A stretch of DNA of 23,695 bases from the NCBI GenBank assembly GCA_036639135.1, contig JAVWJE010000020.1, positions 1 to 23,695 of the forward strand. The letters run 5' to 3'. The stretch is from Carnobacterium_A sp036639135. GTDB taxonomy: Bacteria > Bacillota > Bacilli > Lactobacillales > Carnobacteriaceae. Positions 1-8,336 of this stretch are shown piece after piece (within the stretch, counting starts at the first letter, position 1; the number at the start of each line of letters is the position of its first letter). The notes below the pieces were generated by a model. That model was not told where the DNA came from. It did not search any database and saw nothing but the letters and a program-made list of their open reading frames with translations. Made by a program: the position numbers and the translations under genes.

Positions 1-1087
1 CTGTTCGTAAAACGTTTACTCTAAACAAAGACCAAAGAAACAATAGAATAAAGAAAAGCTCTAAAATAGAATAGAATGATAAGACCCACCATGGAAAATT
101 CCCCGCTTTTCTTGCTAACCAGTAAAATTGTAAAAAATAAAGTAAGGTTAACCCGATTCCTATTATTGTACTAAATAACAAGTTAGAGTATAAACCATAT
201 CCTATTAAACCAACTGTTAAAAATCCACCGCTAATCCATAAAATGACTGCTCCTAAAACCAACGGGTGGGTATCTGTTGAACCTATTGCAAAACTTTTAG
301 TCCATCCTTCAACTAATTGATTTAATCCCTCCGGATACATTCTAAATTGAACCTCATCTCGTCCGCTGTAACAATAGACAGGTAAATCATTTTTTTGAAA
401 CGCTTTTCCAATAGCTAAATCATCCATAAGCGACTCTTTTATTGCTTCATGTCCTCCTGAAAGCAAGTAGTCTTCACGGTTACAGAGGATACAAGGACCA
501 AATGCTCCTGCACCAGGCAATCGCTCACCTAAAGGAGTAAAGACGTTCATTCCTGCCATAATAACCACGTTAAAGACGACTGACAAGTTTTCATAAAACC
601 TTTTAGCTATATGATAAGGTTGAACCGACAATAGCCCTCGGCCACCTAATTTTTGATAGGTTGCTAATAAAATCGCTAAACTATCGGCATTTTTAAAAGT
701 GGTATCTGCGTCTAAAAATAAGAACCATTCACCAGTAGCTTGTTGAGTACCTAACCAACAAGCCATCGATTTTCCCAACGTATCTTGTTCTTCTTTAGTC
801 ACATGAATGATTTTTGCTCCATGCATTTGAGCGACTTCAGCTGTCTTGTCTGTTGAGTCATCATCTACCACGATGATTTCATAAGGTTTCGCATGTTGTT
901 TTGCTAGCGAGAGAAGCAATGGAACAATGCGTTTTTCCTCATTTCGTGCTGGTATTATAATCGAAACAGTCGGGAATTCAATAAATTGATGTTCTTCTTT
1001 CTTAATAGTGGGTAAGCACCAAAGCATAAAATAACCGCTTAGTAAGGCTAACATAATAAGAATTACTGAAAACAGTGTCACTAACAT
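1..1087 (-). CDS. crtQ: 4,4'-diaponeurosporenoate glycosyltransferase (CrtQ-like, GT2), 3' end cut by window
   Basis: An open frame of 362 codons runs off the left edge without a stop. S. aureus CrtQ is about 375 aa, so little is missing. Seen: an N-terminal membrane segment (about residues 3-24), the GT2 nucleotide-sugar fold with VDDDSTD (74-80) and the DxD motif in LFLDADT (123-129), a later acidic MDDLAIG (221-227), and hydrophobic helices from about 275 to 355. It is therefore a membrane-anchored processive-type GT2. Family knowledge: CrtQ glucosylates 4,4'-diaponeurosporenoic acid at the membrane. The operon supports that role but the sugar and acceptor are inferred. Two tandem ATGs occur at 1090 and 1087. 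GGAG lies 3 bases before the first and 6 before the second, so I chose the second. It starts 22 bases after the aldH stop. Confidence 0.85.
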   Translation of the reverse strand, partial: MLVTLFSVILIMLALLSGYFMLWCLPTIKKEEHQFIEFPTVSIIIPARNEEKRIVPLLLSLAKQHAKPYEIIVVDDDSTDKTAEVAQMHGAKIIHVTKEEQDTLGKSMACWLGTQQATGEWFLFLDADTTFKNADSLAILLATYQKLGGRGLLSVQPYHIAKRFYENLSVVFNVVIMAGMNVFTPLGERLPGAGAFGPCILCNREDYLLSGGHEAIKESLMDDLAIGKAFQKNDLPVYCYSGRDEVQFRMYPEGLNQLVEGWTKSFAIGSTDTHPLVLGAVILWISGGFLTVGLIGYGLYSNLLFSTIIGIGLTLLYFLQFYWLARKAGNFPWWVLSFYSILELFFILLFLWSLFRVNVLRT

Positions 1088-1109
1088 CATTTTCTCCTTT
1101 CATGAACCA

Positions 1110-2525
1110 TTAAAAAAGCCATTTTCTAAATCTTATTAACCAAGAAATATCTTTCTTATCATAAGGAGGATATTGACGTTTCCAGTCAAAAAAAGTTGCT
1201 TGCTTGTACGATACTTTCTCGTAGGTAAATGCTTGAATACTTGATTCCCCGTGGTATCTTCCAAATCCGCTACCTTCCACACCTCCAAAAGGCAAACGTG
1301 GATCACCTATATAACGCACCACTTGGTTAACAGAAAAAGCCCCACTTTTTAGTTTCTTTACTTTTTGATAAACTTCTGACTTTGCACTTCCGAAATAATA
1401 AACGACTAATGGAGTCGGAAGTTTTTTTAAGTTTTCCAAAAGTTTTTCGGTATCTTTATAAGGAATTACAGGTAAAATAGGTCCAAAAATTTCTTCATTT
1501 GAAATTGATGAATCTAATTGGATATCTATTAGGACAGTCGGCTCAATAGTTTTTTTCTCGGCATTACTCCTTCCTCCATACCAAATCGTTCCTTGTTCTA
1601 TTTTTTGACTTATTTGATTATACTGTTGTCGATTAATTAATTGTCCATAATCTTTATTGTCTAAAGGGTTATTGCCATACAATTGCTGTATCTGTTCTTT
1701 TAAACTTTTTAAAAATTCTAGATAAATAGATTCGTGTACATAGATAGTGTCAGGTGCAATACAAGTCTGACCTGCGTTTATCCATTTACCAAAAACGATA
1801 CGTCTAATCGTTATATCAGAAAGACCTGTACTATCAACGATACAAGGATTCTTGCCTCCTAATTCTAATAAGACAGGCGTTAAGAATTTAGCAGCTGCTT
1901 GGTGAACTAAGGTCCCTACCTTTTTGCTTCCTGTAAAGACGATAAAATCCCAAGACAAAGTTAACAATGTTTTGGCTGTTTCGCTGTCACCTTCTATCAC
2001 AGTTAATTCTGATGGTTCAAAATAATGAGCAATTTTTGTTGCCAGCATACGTGCTGTTGCTGGTGCATATTCTGAAGGCTTAATCACACAACTATTCCCT
2101 GCAGCTAGTGCACCAATGACTGGCATCAATGACAAATGAATTGGATAATTCCAAGGACTAATAACTAATATAGAACCATATGGAAGCTTTTCAACTTTAC
2201 TTTTTTCTCCTGATGATCCTAGTTTTGGACGATAAAAACTTTTTGGGCGCAACCATTGATTTAGATGTTTTAACATATAATCAATCTCATTGAGTAAAAT
2301 TCCCAACTCAGAAGCATAACTCTCTATTGAGGGTTTTCCTAAATCATCTGATAGAACTTTGAACCACTCTTCCTGGCATTCAATCAACATATTTTTTAAT
2401 AAAAATAGCAATCGTTTGCGTTCTTGAATAGAATCAACAGAGTATTTGGCTACTCTTTCTCGTTGTTTGTTTTGAATAGACTGCCAAACTATTTTTTCCT
2501 GTTCTTTATTAGTTATATCAGTCAT
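1110..2525 (-). CDS. aldH: Aldehyde dehydrogenase of the carotenoid operon (4,4'-diaponeurosporenal dehydrogenase, CrtNc/AldH type)
   Basis: This is a 471-aa class 3-like NAD(P)-dependent aldehyde dehydrogenase. Seen: PWNYP with the oxyanion Asn126, the FTGSKKVG coenzyme loop (197-204), general-base Glu221 in LELGGKNP and catalytic Cys255 in AGQTCIAPDT. All key residues are present. The C-terminus ends in a hydrophobic/basic stretch (SWLIRFRKWLF) that may touch the membrane, as in class 3 enzymes. The ATG overlaps the end of crtP by 8 bases (ATGACTGA), so translation is probably coupled. Inference from place and family: it oxidises the terminal aldehyde made by CrtP to 4,4'-diaponeurosporenoic acid, the CrtQ substrate. 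In S. aureus the corresponding aldH lies away from crtOPQMN, so its inclusion here is notable. A generic fatty-aldehyde dehydrogenase is the main alternative. Confidence 0.88.
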   Translation of the reverse strand: MTDITNKEQEKIVWQSIQNKQRERVAKYSVDSIQERKRLLFLLKNMLIECQEEWFKVLSDDLGKPSIESYASELGILLNEIDYMLKHLNQWLRPKSFYRPKLGSSGEKSKVEKLPYGSILVISPWNYPIHLSLMPVIGALAAGNSCVIKPSEYAPATARMLATKIAHYFEPSELTVIEGDSETAKTLLTLSWDFIVFTGSKKVGTLVHQAAAKFLTPVLLELGGKNPCIVDSTGLSDITIRRIVFGKWINAGQTCIAPDTIYVHESIYLEFLKSLKEQIQQLYGNNPLDNKDYGQLINRQQYNQISQKIEQGTIWYGGRSNAEKKTIEPTVLIDIQLDSSISNEEIFGPILPVIPYKDTEKLLENLKKLPTPLVVYYFGSAKSEVYQKVKKLKSGAFSVNQVVRYIGDPRLPFGGVEGSGFGRYHGESSIQAFTYEKVSYKQATFFDWKRQYPPYDKKDISWLIRFRKWLF

Positions 2526-4032
2526 CTTTTTGATCTCGTTTTACTATTTTATCTCTTACTTGTTGACCACTCAATGTAACCATTGGCATGCCACCTCCAG
2601 GGTTAACTGTTCCGCCCACAAAATATAAATTATCGTAATATTCACTATGTTTGGGGTGTTTGAACCCATGATTCGCTTTACGATCAGACAACGTTCCGTA
2701 GATTGCTCCCTTATGTGAACCATAAACACGTTCAATATCATCTGGAGTCCATTGATCTTCGGTCACAATGTGTTTTCTTAAATCTGTTAACCCCATCTTT
2801 TCTAATTTGATAAGGATTCGTTCACGTAAGGCGGCATAATCCGCTTGTGTATAAGGAACATCTTGAATATAAGGAATATGAGGCAAAATTTTGATGTTTT
2901 CATGATTAGGTAGTGCTTGAGAAGAATCAGTTTTGTTGACATTGACTAAATAGATAGTCGGATCATCTGGTAGTTCATGACGATGAAAAACTTTTTCAAA
3001 ATTCTTTTTTGAATTACCTGAGAAAAAGAAATTATGATGAGCCAGTTGCGGATACAATCTGTCTACTCCTAAATGTAAAACTAAACCTGAGCTAGCTGGT
3101 TCAAATTTCTTTTCAAGTTTTTTTATAAAATGTTCACTTTTGTCTAGTAACTTTTCGTAAGTAGGAATAACTTCCATATTAGATACATAATAATCTGCTG
3201 TTTTTAACGAACCATCTGCTAACTGGGCTGATTGGATATTTTGATGCTCATCTACATTTAATTTCACAACAGCTTGATTGTTATGAAAAACAACACCTAT
3301 CTCAGTTGCCAATTTAGATAGCCCTTCTGCCAACTTATGCATCCCGCCTTTAACATACCAGACACCCTGTGCATGTTGCATGTATGCTAGCATATTAAGG
3401 ATTGCAGGCGCATCGTAAGCAGAAGAACCCACGTACTTAATATAATAATCTAACATATCTTGCATATGAGGATTGCTAATCCGTTTTTCAATAGCACTAT
3501 GCATAGTAGAAAAATAATCAAAGCCTTTAAGAGAGTCCACTAATCCATGATGACGAAAAATTTCCATTGTTGTATCTATTCCTTCAGCAAAGTAGCCTTC
3601 TTCTGTTAAATCATATAATTCTTTAGAATAAGCCAAAAAGTCTTTGTATTCTGTTAAATCTTTCGAAGAAAGTTCAGGATTATTTTTTGCCATCTTATCT
3701 AGGTCACCATACAAATCAATTATTTGTCCATCTGTAAAAAAGGAACGCCATTCTTTTTCCAACCGTTCGATAGGAACGTAGTCAGACATGACTCGACTAC
3801 TTGCAGTGAATAAACGTTCAAAAATATGAGGCATCGTTAAAATAGATGGGCCTAAGTCAAAACCAAATCCATCTTTTTCTAAACGATTAACTTTTCCACC
3901 AAGGTGTTCATTTTTCTCAAATAATTCTACCTTATAGCCGCTTTGAGCCAATGAAATAGCTGCTGAAAGTCCTCCTAAACCTCCTCCAATAACTAGAATG
4001 GATTTGCCGTTATGCCCTACATTATTTGTCAT
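2518..4032 (-). CDS. crtP: 4,4'-diaponeurosporene oxygenase/oxidase (CrtP, also called CrtNb)
   Basis: This 504-aa FAD-dependent oxidase belongs to the CrtI/CrtN phytoene desaturase superfamily. Seen: the N-terminal dinucleotide site VIGGGLGG (14-21), then FGFDLGPSILTMP, and the C-terminal FAD motif LYFVGGTVNPGGGMP. The stretches RISNPHMQDML, YIKYVGSSAYDAPA, NMEVIPTYEKLL, FEPASSGLVLHLGV and HNFFFSGN resemble S. aureus CrtP far more than CrtN, which is why I separate it from the paralogue at 5051-6577. Known role: oxidation of the terminal methyl of 4,4'-diaponeurosporene to an aldehyde. The start is the ATG preceded by AAAGGA. It begins 47 bases after the crtM stop and overlaps aldH by 8 bases. 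Confidence 0.92.
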   Translation of the reverse strand: MTNNVGHNGKSILVIGGGLGGLSAAISLAQSGYKVELFEKNEHLGGKVNRLEKDGFGFDLGPSILTMPHIFERLFTASSRVMSDYVPIERLEKEWRSFFTDGQIIDLYGDLDKMAKNNPELSSKDLTEYKDFLAYSKELYDLTEEGYFAEGIDTTMEIFRHHGLVDSLKGFDYFSTMHSAIEKRISNPHMQDMLDYYIKYVGSSAYDAPAILNMLAYMQHAQGVWYVKGGMHKLAEGLSKLATEIGVVFHNNQAVVKLNVDEHQNIQSAQLADGSLKTADYYVSNMEVIPTYEKLLDKSEHFIKKLEKKFEPASSGLVLHLGVDRLYPQLAHHNFFFSGNSKKNFEKVFHRHELPDDPTIYLVNVNKTDSSQALPNHENIKILPHIPYIQDVPYTQADYAALRERILIKLEKMGLTDLRKHIVTEDQWTPDDIERVYGSHKGAIYGTLSDRKANHGFKHPKHSEYYDNLYFVGGTVNPGGGMPMVTLSGQQVRDKIVKRDQKDD

Positions 4033-4079
4033 AGTCCCAATCCTTTCTGTTTTGTTGCTGAACAGTCTTATTTAATTTT

Positions 4080-4961
4080 TTATTCAAATGATGCAAATTG
4101 TTTTTTAGTTAACTGATAAAGTTTTTGTCGATTAATCAAGGAAACTTTACTTCGCTTAGTGAAACAATCGTAGTCATTTTTTCGAACAGCGTTAAGAATA
4201 CCGCCGTACACATTGGCTGATAAAAGTACAGAAAACTGACTGTCTCGATCAAAATCAGGTACAGATTGCTGAAATTCAGCGTATAAAAATTCAGCTCTTT
4301 TAGCTATCGTTTCCCATACCCTTTTAAAGGCTGGACTAACACTATTTTTTTCAAAGTCTTCTTTTCGATAGTTCTCTTTTTCGAGTAAACTTTCGGGTAA
4401 ATAAATCCGCTTTATTTTATGATAATCTTCTCCCACATCACGTAAAATATTAGTTAGTTGCAGGGCTACGCCCAAATCAATTGCAGCTCGTGTTAAATCT
4501 TTTTTTGTTTGTGTAGCTAAAATAGGTAACAACATTAATCCCACAGAGCCAGCGACATGATAGCTATAATTTTCTAGTTCTTTCAACGTATTTGGCGCTG
4601 TAAAATGATGGTCCATTTCTTGGCCTTTTAATTGATCATAAAAGGGTTTGATAGACATATCGTAACAGCTAAAAACATCTTTTAATACTCGCCACACAGG
4701 TTTTTCTATTGTTTCTCCTCGTTCAAATAGTTCTAGCTCATTTTTTAATTGATCTAATGCTGCAGCTTGTTCTTCTTTTGAACCAGCCTCATCAATGCTG
4801 TCATCTGCTGTTCTACAAAAAGCATAAATTCCATAGATTGCGCGAGCTTTGTCTTTAGGTAAATTGGAAAAAGCGAAATAAAAACTTTTAGAATGCTTTT
4901 TAATAATTTCTTCGCATAGATCATAGTCTTCTTTTAATTGTTCATGATTCGTGCGCTCCAT
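4080..4961 (-). CDS. crtM: Dehydrosqualene (4,4'-diapophytoene) synthase CrtM
   Basis: This 293-aa trans-isoprenyl diphosphate synthase is of the head-to-head (squalene/phytoene synthase) type, close to the roughly 287 aa of S. aureus CrtM. Both aspartate-rich Mg-diphosphate motifs are intact: DDSID at 53-57 and DVGED at 175-179 (within LTNILRDVGED). The SKSFYFA substrate flap (24-30) and YHVAGSVG (134-141) are also typical. Reaction: two farnesyl diphosphates condense to presqualene diphosphate and then to dehydrosqualene, the committed step to C30 carotenoids. A C40 phytoene synthase cannot be formally excluded, but a CrtN/CrtP pair next door argues for C30. An AAGGAGG site lies 7 bases before the ATG. 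The 89-base gap from crtN is largely filled by a tandem repeat. Confidence 0.95.
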   Translation of the reverse strand: MERTNHEQLKEDYDLCEEIIKKHSKSFYFAFSNLPKDKARAIYGIYAFCRTADDSIDEAGSKEEQAAALDQLKNELELFERGETIEKPVWRVLKDVFSCYDMSIKPFYDQLKGQEMDHHFTAPNTLKELENYSYHVAGSVGLMLLPILATQTKKDLTRAAIDLGVALQLTNILRDVGEDYHKIKRIYLPESLLEKENYRKEDFEKNSVSPAFKRVWETIAKRAEFLYAEFQQSVPDFDRDSQFSVLLSANVYGGILNAVRKNDYDCFTKRSKVSLINRQKLYQLTKKQFASFE

Positions 4962-4980
4962 TATTTCCCCTCCTTATCTA

Positions 4981-5036
4981 TTACTTGTTATTTATTACTT
5001 GTTATTTATTACTTGTTATTTATTATTCGTTATTAT
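4981..5036. repeat. 14-bp tandem repeat in the crtN-crtM gap
   Basis: Three identical head-to-tail copies of TTACTTGTTATTTA (+ strand) occupy 4981-4994, 4995-5008 and 5009-5022. A degenerate fourth copy is at 5023-5036. On the transcribed strand the unit contains AAGTAATAAAT. The same 11-mer also occurs where crtN ends (its final Lys codon, TAA stop and next five bases). The array is non-coding, AT-rich, and ends about 10 bases from the crtM ribosome site. Confidence 0.95.
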
Positions 5037-5050
5037 TTTCATTGCATTTA

Positions 5051-6577
5051 TTACTTGATAGGAGTCGAAATAATACCTTGGTCATCTAACAATAACTCAT
5101 CCGCTGCTATTTTAGCAGACAATAATACAATCGGAACTCCAGCTCCAGGGTGAGTGCTGCTACCAGTAAAATAGAGATTTTCGCATTGTTTTGCTTTACT
5201 TTGAGGTCTAAAGTGGTTACTTTGAGTTAATGTTGGTTGTAAACCAAAAGTAGCTCCATTATAGGCATTAAATTTTTCTTTAAAGTCAATCGGAGTCGTA
5301 TAGCTTTCGGAGACAATCTCTTGTTCTATATTCTCTAATCCTTCAATTTTTTTCAATGAATCCAATACCTTTTTGCGGTAATAAGCGATTGTTTCTTCTG
5401 TCCATTCATAAGTTGAAGTGGCTAAATCTGATACAGGTATCAATATATAAAGTCCTTCTTTGCCAGCAGGAGCTAACGTAGGATCTTGTTTAGAAGCCAT
5501 ATATACATAAAAAGAAGGGTCTTCTAATATACGTCCATCAAAAATAGCTTCTAAGTTATCATCCAAATCTTGTGAAAAAATAAAATTATGCATCGTGTCA
5601 AGCATCTCATATTTCCGATCCATCCCTAGATACATGACAAAACAAGAACAAGAATATTTCATACTATCTATTTTTTTATCGGTGTATTTGCCTTTTGCTT
5701 TTTTATCCTTGATTAGGTTTTTCATGGCGTAAGGAAAGTCCGCATTACAAATAACATAATCAGAATGAATTTCTTTATCCGCTAACTTAATGCCATAAGC
5801 TTTTTGATCTGTAATCAAAACTTCTTTGACAGCTACATTGTAAACTATTTTTCCACCCAGTTCTAAAAACAAGCGTTCCATTGATTGGGCCATTGTGTAC
5901 ATGCCACCTTTAATAAACCAAATACCATATAACCATTCAATCATAGGAATAATCGAATACAAAGAAGGACCATTTTTAGGCGATATCCCTATATACAATG
6001 TTTGAAAACTTAAAATTTGTTTCAATCGTTTATCTTTAATGTATTTTCCAATGTAATTATCTGCAGTGTCAAATGTTCTTAATCTCAAAGCTTGACGAAT
6101 CATAAGTGGATTATAAAAATCTCTTGCTTTTCTAAAGGGTCGTTGCAAGAAATAATCTTTTGCTATCGTAAAGCGTCCATAAATACTTTGTAAGTAATCC
6201 AAAAACCCTTTCGTATCTTCTTCACTAATGCTTTCAAGAGTTTTCGTCATTTCGACTAAATCAGAAGATAACGTTAATGTTTCCTCATTATTTTCACCAA
6301 AATAAGCTGTGTACATTGGGTCAATTTTTTCCATAGGGATATAATCATCTGGATCTCGACCAACCAATTCAAATAATTCTCGATAAATTTCTGGCATCAT
6401 AACAATACTGGGACCTAAATCAAATTGATAACCATCTTTTTCAATTTTATTCATTTTTCCACCTGGTAAGTCTTCTTTTTCAAAAATAGATACTTCATAA
6501 CCAGCATGCTGTAATCGTATTGCACTTGCTAGGCCTGCGACGCCAGCTCCAATAACGCTTATTGTTTTCTTTTCCAT
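5051..6577 (-). CDS. crtN: Dehydrosqualene desaturase (4,4'-diapophytoene desaturase) CrtN
   Basis: This 508-aa flavoprotein is the first gene of the carotenoid operon. Seen: the N-terminal FAD site VIGAGVAGLASA (GAGVAG at 10-15, acidic residue at about 33 ending the second strand), PGGKMN, FDLGPSIVMMP, and the C-terminal FAD motif LYFTGSSTHPGAGVPIVLL. Diagnostic CrtN stretches are FQTLYIGISPKNGPSLYSI and WFIKGGMYTMAQS, nearly identical to S. aureus CrtN. Role: successive desaturation of dehydrosqualene to 4,4'-diaponeurosporene, the yellow pigment. The start is ATG 6577. Its best Shine-Dalgarno, GAGGG, lies about 12 bases upstream, which is rather far and may mean modest translation. A long non-coding leader precedes it. 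Confidence 0.95.
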   Translation of the reverse strand: MEKKTISVIGAGVAGLASAIRLQHAGYEVSIFEKEDLPGGKMNKIEKDGYQFDLGPSIVMMPEIYRELFELVGRDPDDYIPMEKIDPMYTAYFGENNEETLTLSSDLVEMTKTLESISEEDTKGFLDYLQSIYGRFTIAKDYFLQRPFRKARDFYNPLMIRQALRLRTFDTADNYIGKYIKDKRLKQILSFQTLYIGISPKNGPSLYSIIPMIEWLYGIWFIKGGMYTMAQSMERLFLELGGKIVYNVAVKEVLITDQKAYGIKLADKEIHSDYVICNADFPYAMKNLIKDKKAKGKYTDKKIDSMKYSCSCFVMYLGMDRKYEMLDTMHNFIFSQDLDDNLEAIFDGRILEDPSFYVYMASKQDPTLAPAGKEGLYILIPVSDLATSTYEWTEETIAYYRKKVLDSLKKIEGLENIEQEIVSESYTTPIDFKEKFNAYNGATFGLQPTLTQSNHFRPQSKAKQCENLYFTGSSTHPGAGVPIVLLSAKIAADELLLDDQGIISTPIK

Positions 6578-6675
6578 ATCTTTTTTGGTCCCTCTTTTCT
6601 ATTTGAATGAAGCGTGTTTTGACTAATTAAATTTCTTTACATTTTTCAGATAAATTAAAAAATAAAAAGGCTTTC

Positions 6676-6681
6676 ATTATA
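6676..6681 (-). promoter_or_regulatory. Possible second -10 element upstream of crtN
   Basis: A perfect TATAAT hexamer on the minus strand, about 100 bases before the crtN start. No good -35 is found at 16-18 bases, so it is weakly supported in such AT-rich DNA. Confidence 0.25.
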
Positions 6682-6798
6682 TAATTGGGTTTTATAAAGA
6701 TGATAAAATTTAGTGTTAAACCTTCGTTGAGAGAGACTGTAAGGTATCTTATTTCGTGGATTTGATTATTAAATCTTTTTATAATAGGCGTTACATCA

Positions 6799-6827
6799 AG
6801 TTTATCATCAACATGCCGTATTAACAA
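6799..6827 (-). promoter_or_regulatory. Candidate sigma-A promoter of the crt operon
   Basis: On the minus strand TTGTTA (6822-6827) and TAAACT (6799-6804) are separated by 17 bases, a good sigma-A match. It would give a transcript leader of about 215 bases ahead of crtN. I see no obvious SigB-type element such as the one that drives crt in S. aureus, but the search was by eye. Confidence 0.5.
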
Positions 6828-6913
6828 AATATAGAAACTAAACACTCTTTTTCTCTTAATTCTGAGTATAAACGATTCCTTTTTTTAAGTCTTTTGTTTT
6901 GCTTACAATAGAC

Positions 6914-6955
6914 AAGAAGACCCATTAGCTTTTATACAATCTAATGGGTCTTCTT
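6914..6955 (-). terminator. purA terminator (long perfect hairpin)
   Basis: Inverted repeat with perfect 15-base arms at 6914-6928 and 6941-6955 and a 12-base loop, starting 22 bases after the purA stop. The U-tract is broken rather than pure on both strands. It probably ends purA transcription and isolates the crt operon from it. Confidence 0.8.
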
Positions 6956-6977
6956 ATTAATCTAGGTTTAAGAAACA

Positions 6978-8270
6978 TTAAATTTGTGACCAAATATCTT
7001 CTAATACATTTGTTTGATCACGATCTGGACCTACTGAAAAGGTCAAAATTTGTACTCCAACTAACTCAGAGATACGCTTAACATAATTTTGTGCGTTTAT
7101 AGGAAGCTCTTTTACTGTTTTACAATTAGTTATATCTTCACTCCAACCCGGTAACTCTTCATAAATGGGTGTACACTCAGCCAGTTCTTTTAAACTTGCT
7201 GGGTAATGAAGAATATGTTCTTCGTTTCGTTCATAAGCAGTGCATATTTTGATGGTTTCTAATCCACTTAAAACATCAATTGAGTTTAGCGAAAGATTTG
7301 TAATACCTGAAACACGTCTAGAATGACGCATAACTACTGTATCGAACCATCCAATACGACGTGGACGCCCAGTGGTCGTTCCGTATTCTTTTCCAATATC
7401 TCGAATACGTTGACCTACCTCATCATGTAATTCAGTAGGAAATGGTCCATCTCCTACACGAGAAGTATAAGCTTTACATACTCCAATGACTTTATCTATT
7501 TTAGATGGGCCTACACCGCTTCCTATAGTTACGCCTCCAGCAACTGGATTAGAAGAAGTTACAAACGGATACGTTCCTTGATCTATATCTAACATGACTC
7601 CTTGAGCACCTTCAAACAAAACCCGCTTATTCGCATCTAAGGCATCATTTAAAATAACGGATGTATCACAGATATATTGCTTTATTTCTTGACCATATTG
7701 ATAATATTCTTCAAATATATCCGAAAATTTAATTGGTTTTGAGTCAAACATTTTTGTAAATAATTTATTTTTTTCTTCTAAATTGCTACGTAAACGTTCT
7801 TCGAAAATTTCTTTATCTAGTAAGTCTGCGATTCTTATACCAACTCTAGCAGCTTTATCCATATAAGCAGGGCCAATTCCTTTAATAGTGGTTCCAATTT
7901 TTTGATCACCTTTTGAATCTTCTTGCAACTGATCTAATTGAATGTGATAAGGCAAAACAACGTGTGCCCGGTCAGAAATACGTAAGTTATCTGTATTTAT
8001 ATCATTCTCATGTAAATAAGCAAGTTCCTTAATAAGAGATTTAGGGTTAATAACTACTCCGTTTCCAATGACACTTATTTTTTCAGACGCGAATATGCCA
8101 GACGGAATCAAATGCAATTTATATGTTTTTCCATTAAATTTAATGGTATGTCCAGCATTGTCTCCACCTTGGTAACGTGCAATAATTTCTGCATTCTCAC
8201 TCAAAAAATCTGTAATCTTACCTTTACCTTCATCGCCCCATTGCGTACCTACTACTACCACTGAAGACAT
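6978..8270 (-). CDS. purA: Adenylosuccinate synthetase PurA
   Basis: This 430-aa enzyme is full length for the family. Seen: the GTP-binding loop WGDEGKGK (11-18, with catalytic Asp13), His41 in GDNAGHT, the IMP-binding TTIKGIGPAY stretch, and the GTTTGRPRRIGWFD motif. Reaction: IMP + aspartate + GTP to adenylosuccinate, the first step from IMP to AMP, in the cytosol. It is transcribed alone: the dnaB terminator lies upstream, its own promoter at 8307-8335 and its own terminator downstream. The ribosome site (TAGG, 6 bases before ATG) is weak. PurBox-like sequences precede the promoter, so purine control is plausible. Position next to dnaB matches the usual Firmicute origin region. Confidence 0.97.
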   Translation of the reverse strand: MSSVVVVGTQWGDEGKGKITDFLSENAEIIARYQGGDNAGHTIKFNGKTYKLHLIPSGIFASEKISVIGNGVVINPKSLIKELAYLHENDINTDNLRISDRAHVVLPYHIQLDQLQEDSKGDQKIGTTIKGIGPAYMDKAARVGIRIADLLDKEIFEERLRSNLEEKNKLFTKMFDSKPIKFSDIFEEYYQYGQEIKQYICDTSVILNDALDANKRVLFEGAQGVMLDIDQGTYPFVTSSNPVAGGVTIGSGVGPSKIDKVIGVCKAYTSRVGDGPFPTELHDEVGQRIRDIGKEYGTTTGRPRRIGWFDTVVMRHSRRVSGITNLSLNSIDVLSGLETIKICTAYERNEEHILHYPASLKELAECTPIYEELPGWSEDITNCKTVKELPINAQNYVKRISELVGVQILTFSVGPDRDQTNVLEDIWSQI

Positions 8271-8306
8271 AACATACCTAACTATTATTTTTTAAAATAC
8301 TCAACT

Positions 8307-8335
8307 AGTTTATCAGCATTTAACAAATATTTCAA
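8307..8335 (-). promoter_or_regulatory. purA promoter
   Basis: On the minus strand TTGAAA (8330-8335) and TAAACT (8307-8312) are separated by 17 bases. This is the best sigma-A match in the 182-base dnaB-purA gap and lies about 35 bases from the purA start. Confidence 0.65.
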
Positions 8336-8336
8336 T

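Larger units (their letters stand above)
6578..6977. other. Intergenic region between purA and crtN (400 bases)
   Basis: I find no convincing gene here. The purA terminator lies at its right end. Toward crtN there is a candidate sigma-A promoter and a leader of about 210 bases, very AT-rich. A 72-codon minus-strand frame starting with GTG at 6845 has no clear ribosome site and low-complexity content, so I treat it as non-coding. Confidence 0.6.

Noticed and set aside
4981..5036. CRISPR-like repeat
   Set aside because: Units are contiguous 14-mers without spacers; it is a plain tandem repeat.
4938..5153. 71-codon + strand frame over the crtM-crtN junction
   Set aside because: It is a product of the tandem repeat and the reverse strand of crtN; no supporting ribosome site.
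2518..6577. crtN and crtP as a simple duplication with one redundant or decaying copy
   Set aside because: Each has intact FAD motifs and distinct diagnostic stretches matching CrtN and CrtP respectively; they are long-diverged paralogues with separate steps.
6627..6845. 72-codon minus-strand frame between purA and crtN, starting with GTG
   Set aside because: No proper ribosome site, a low-complexity AT-driven sequence with no recognisable domain, and it covers the likely crt promoter and leader.
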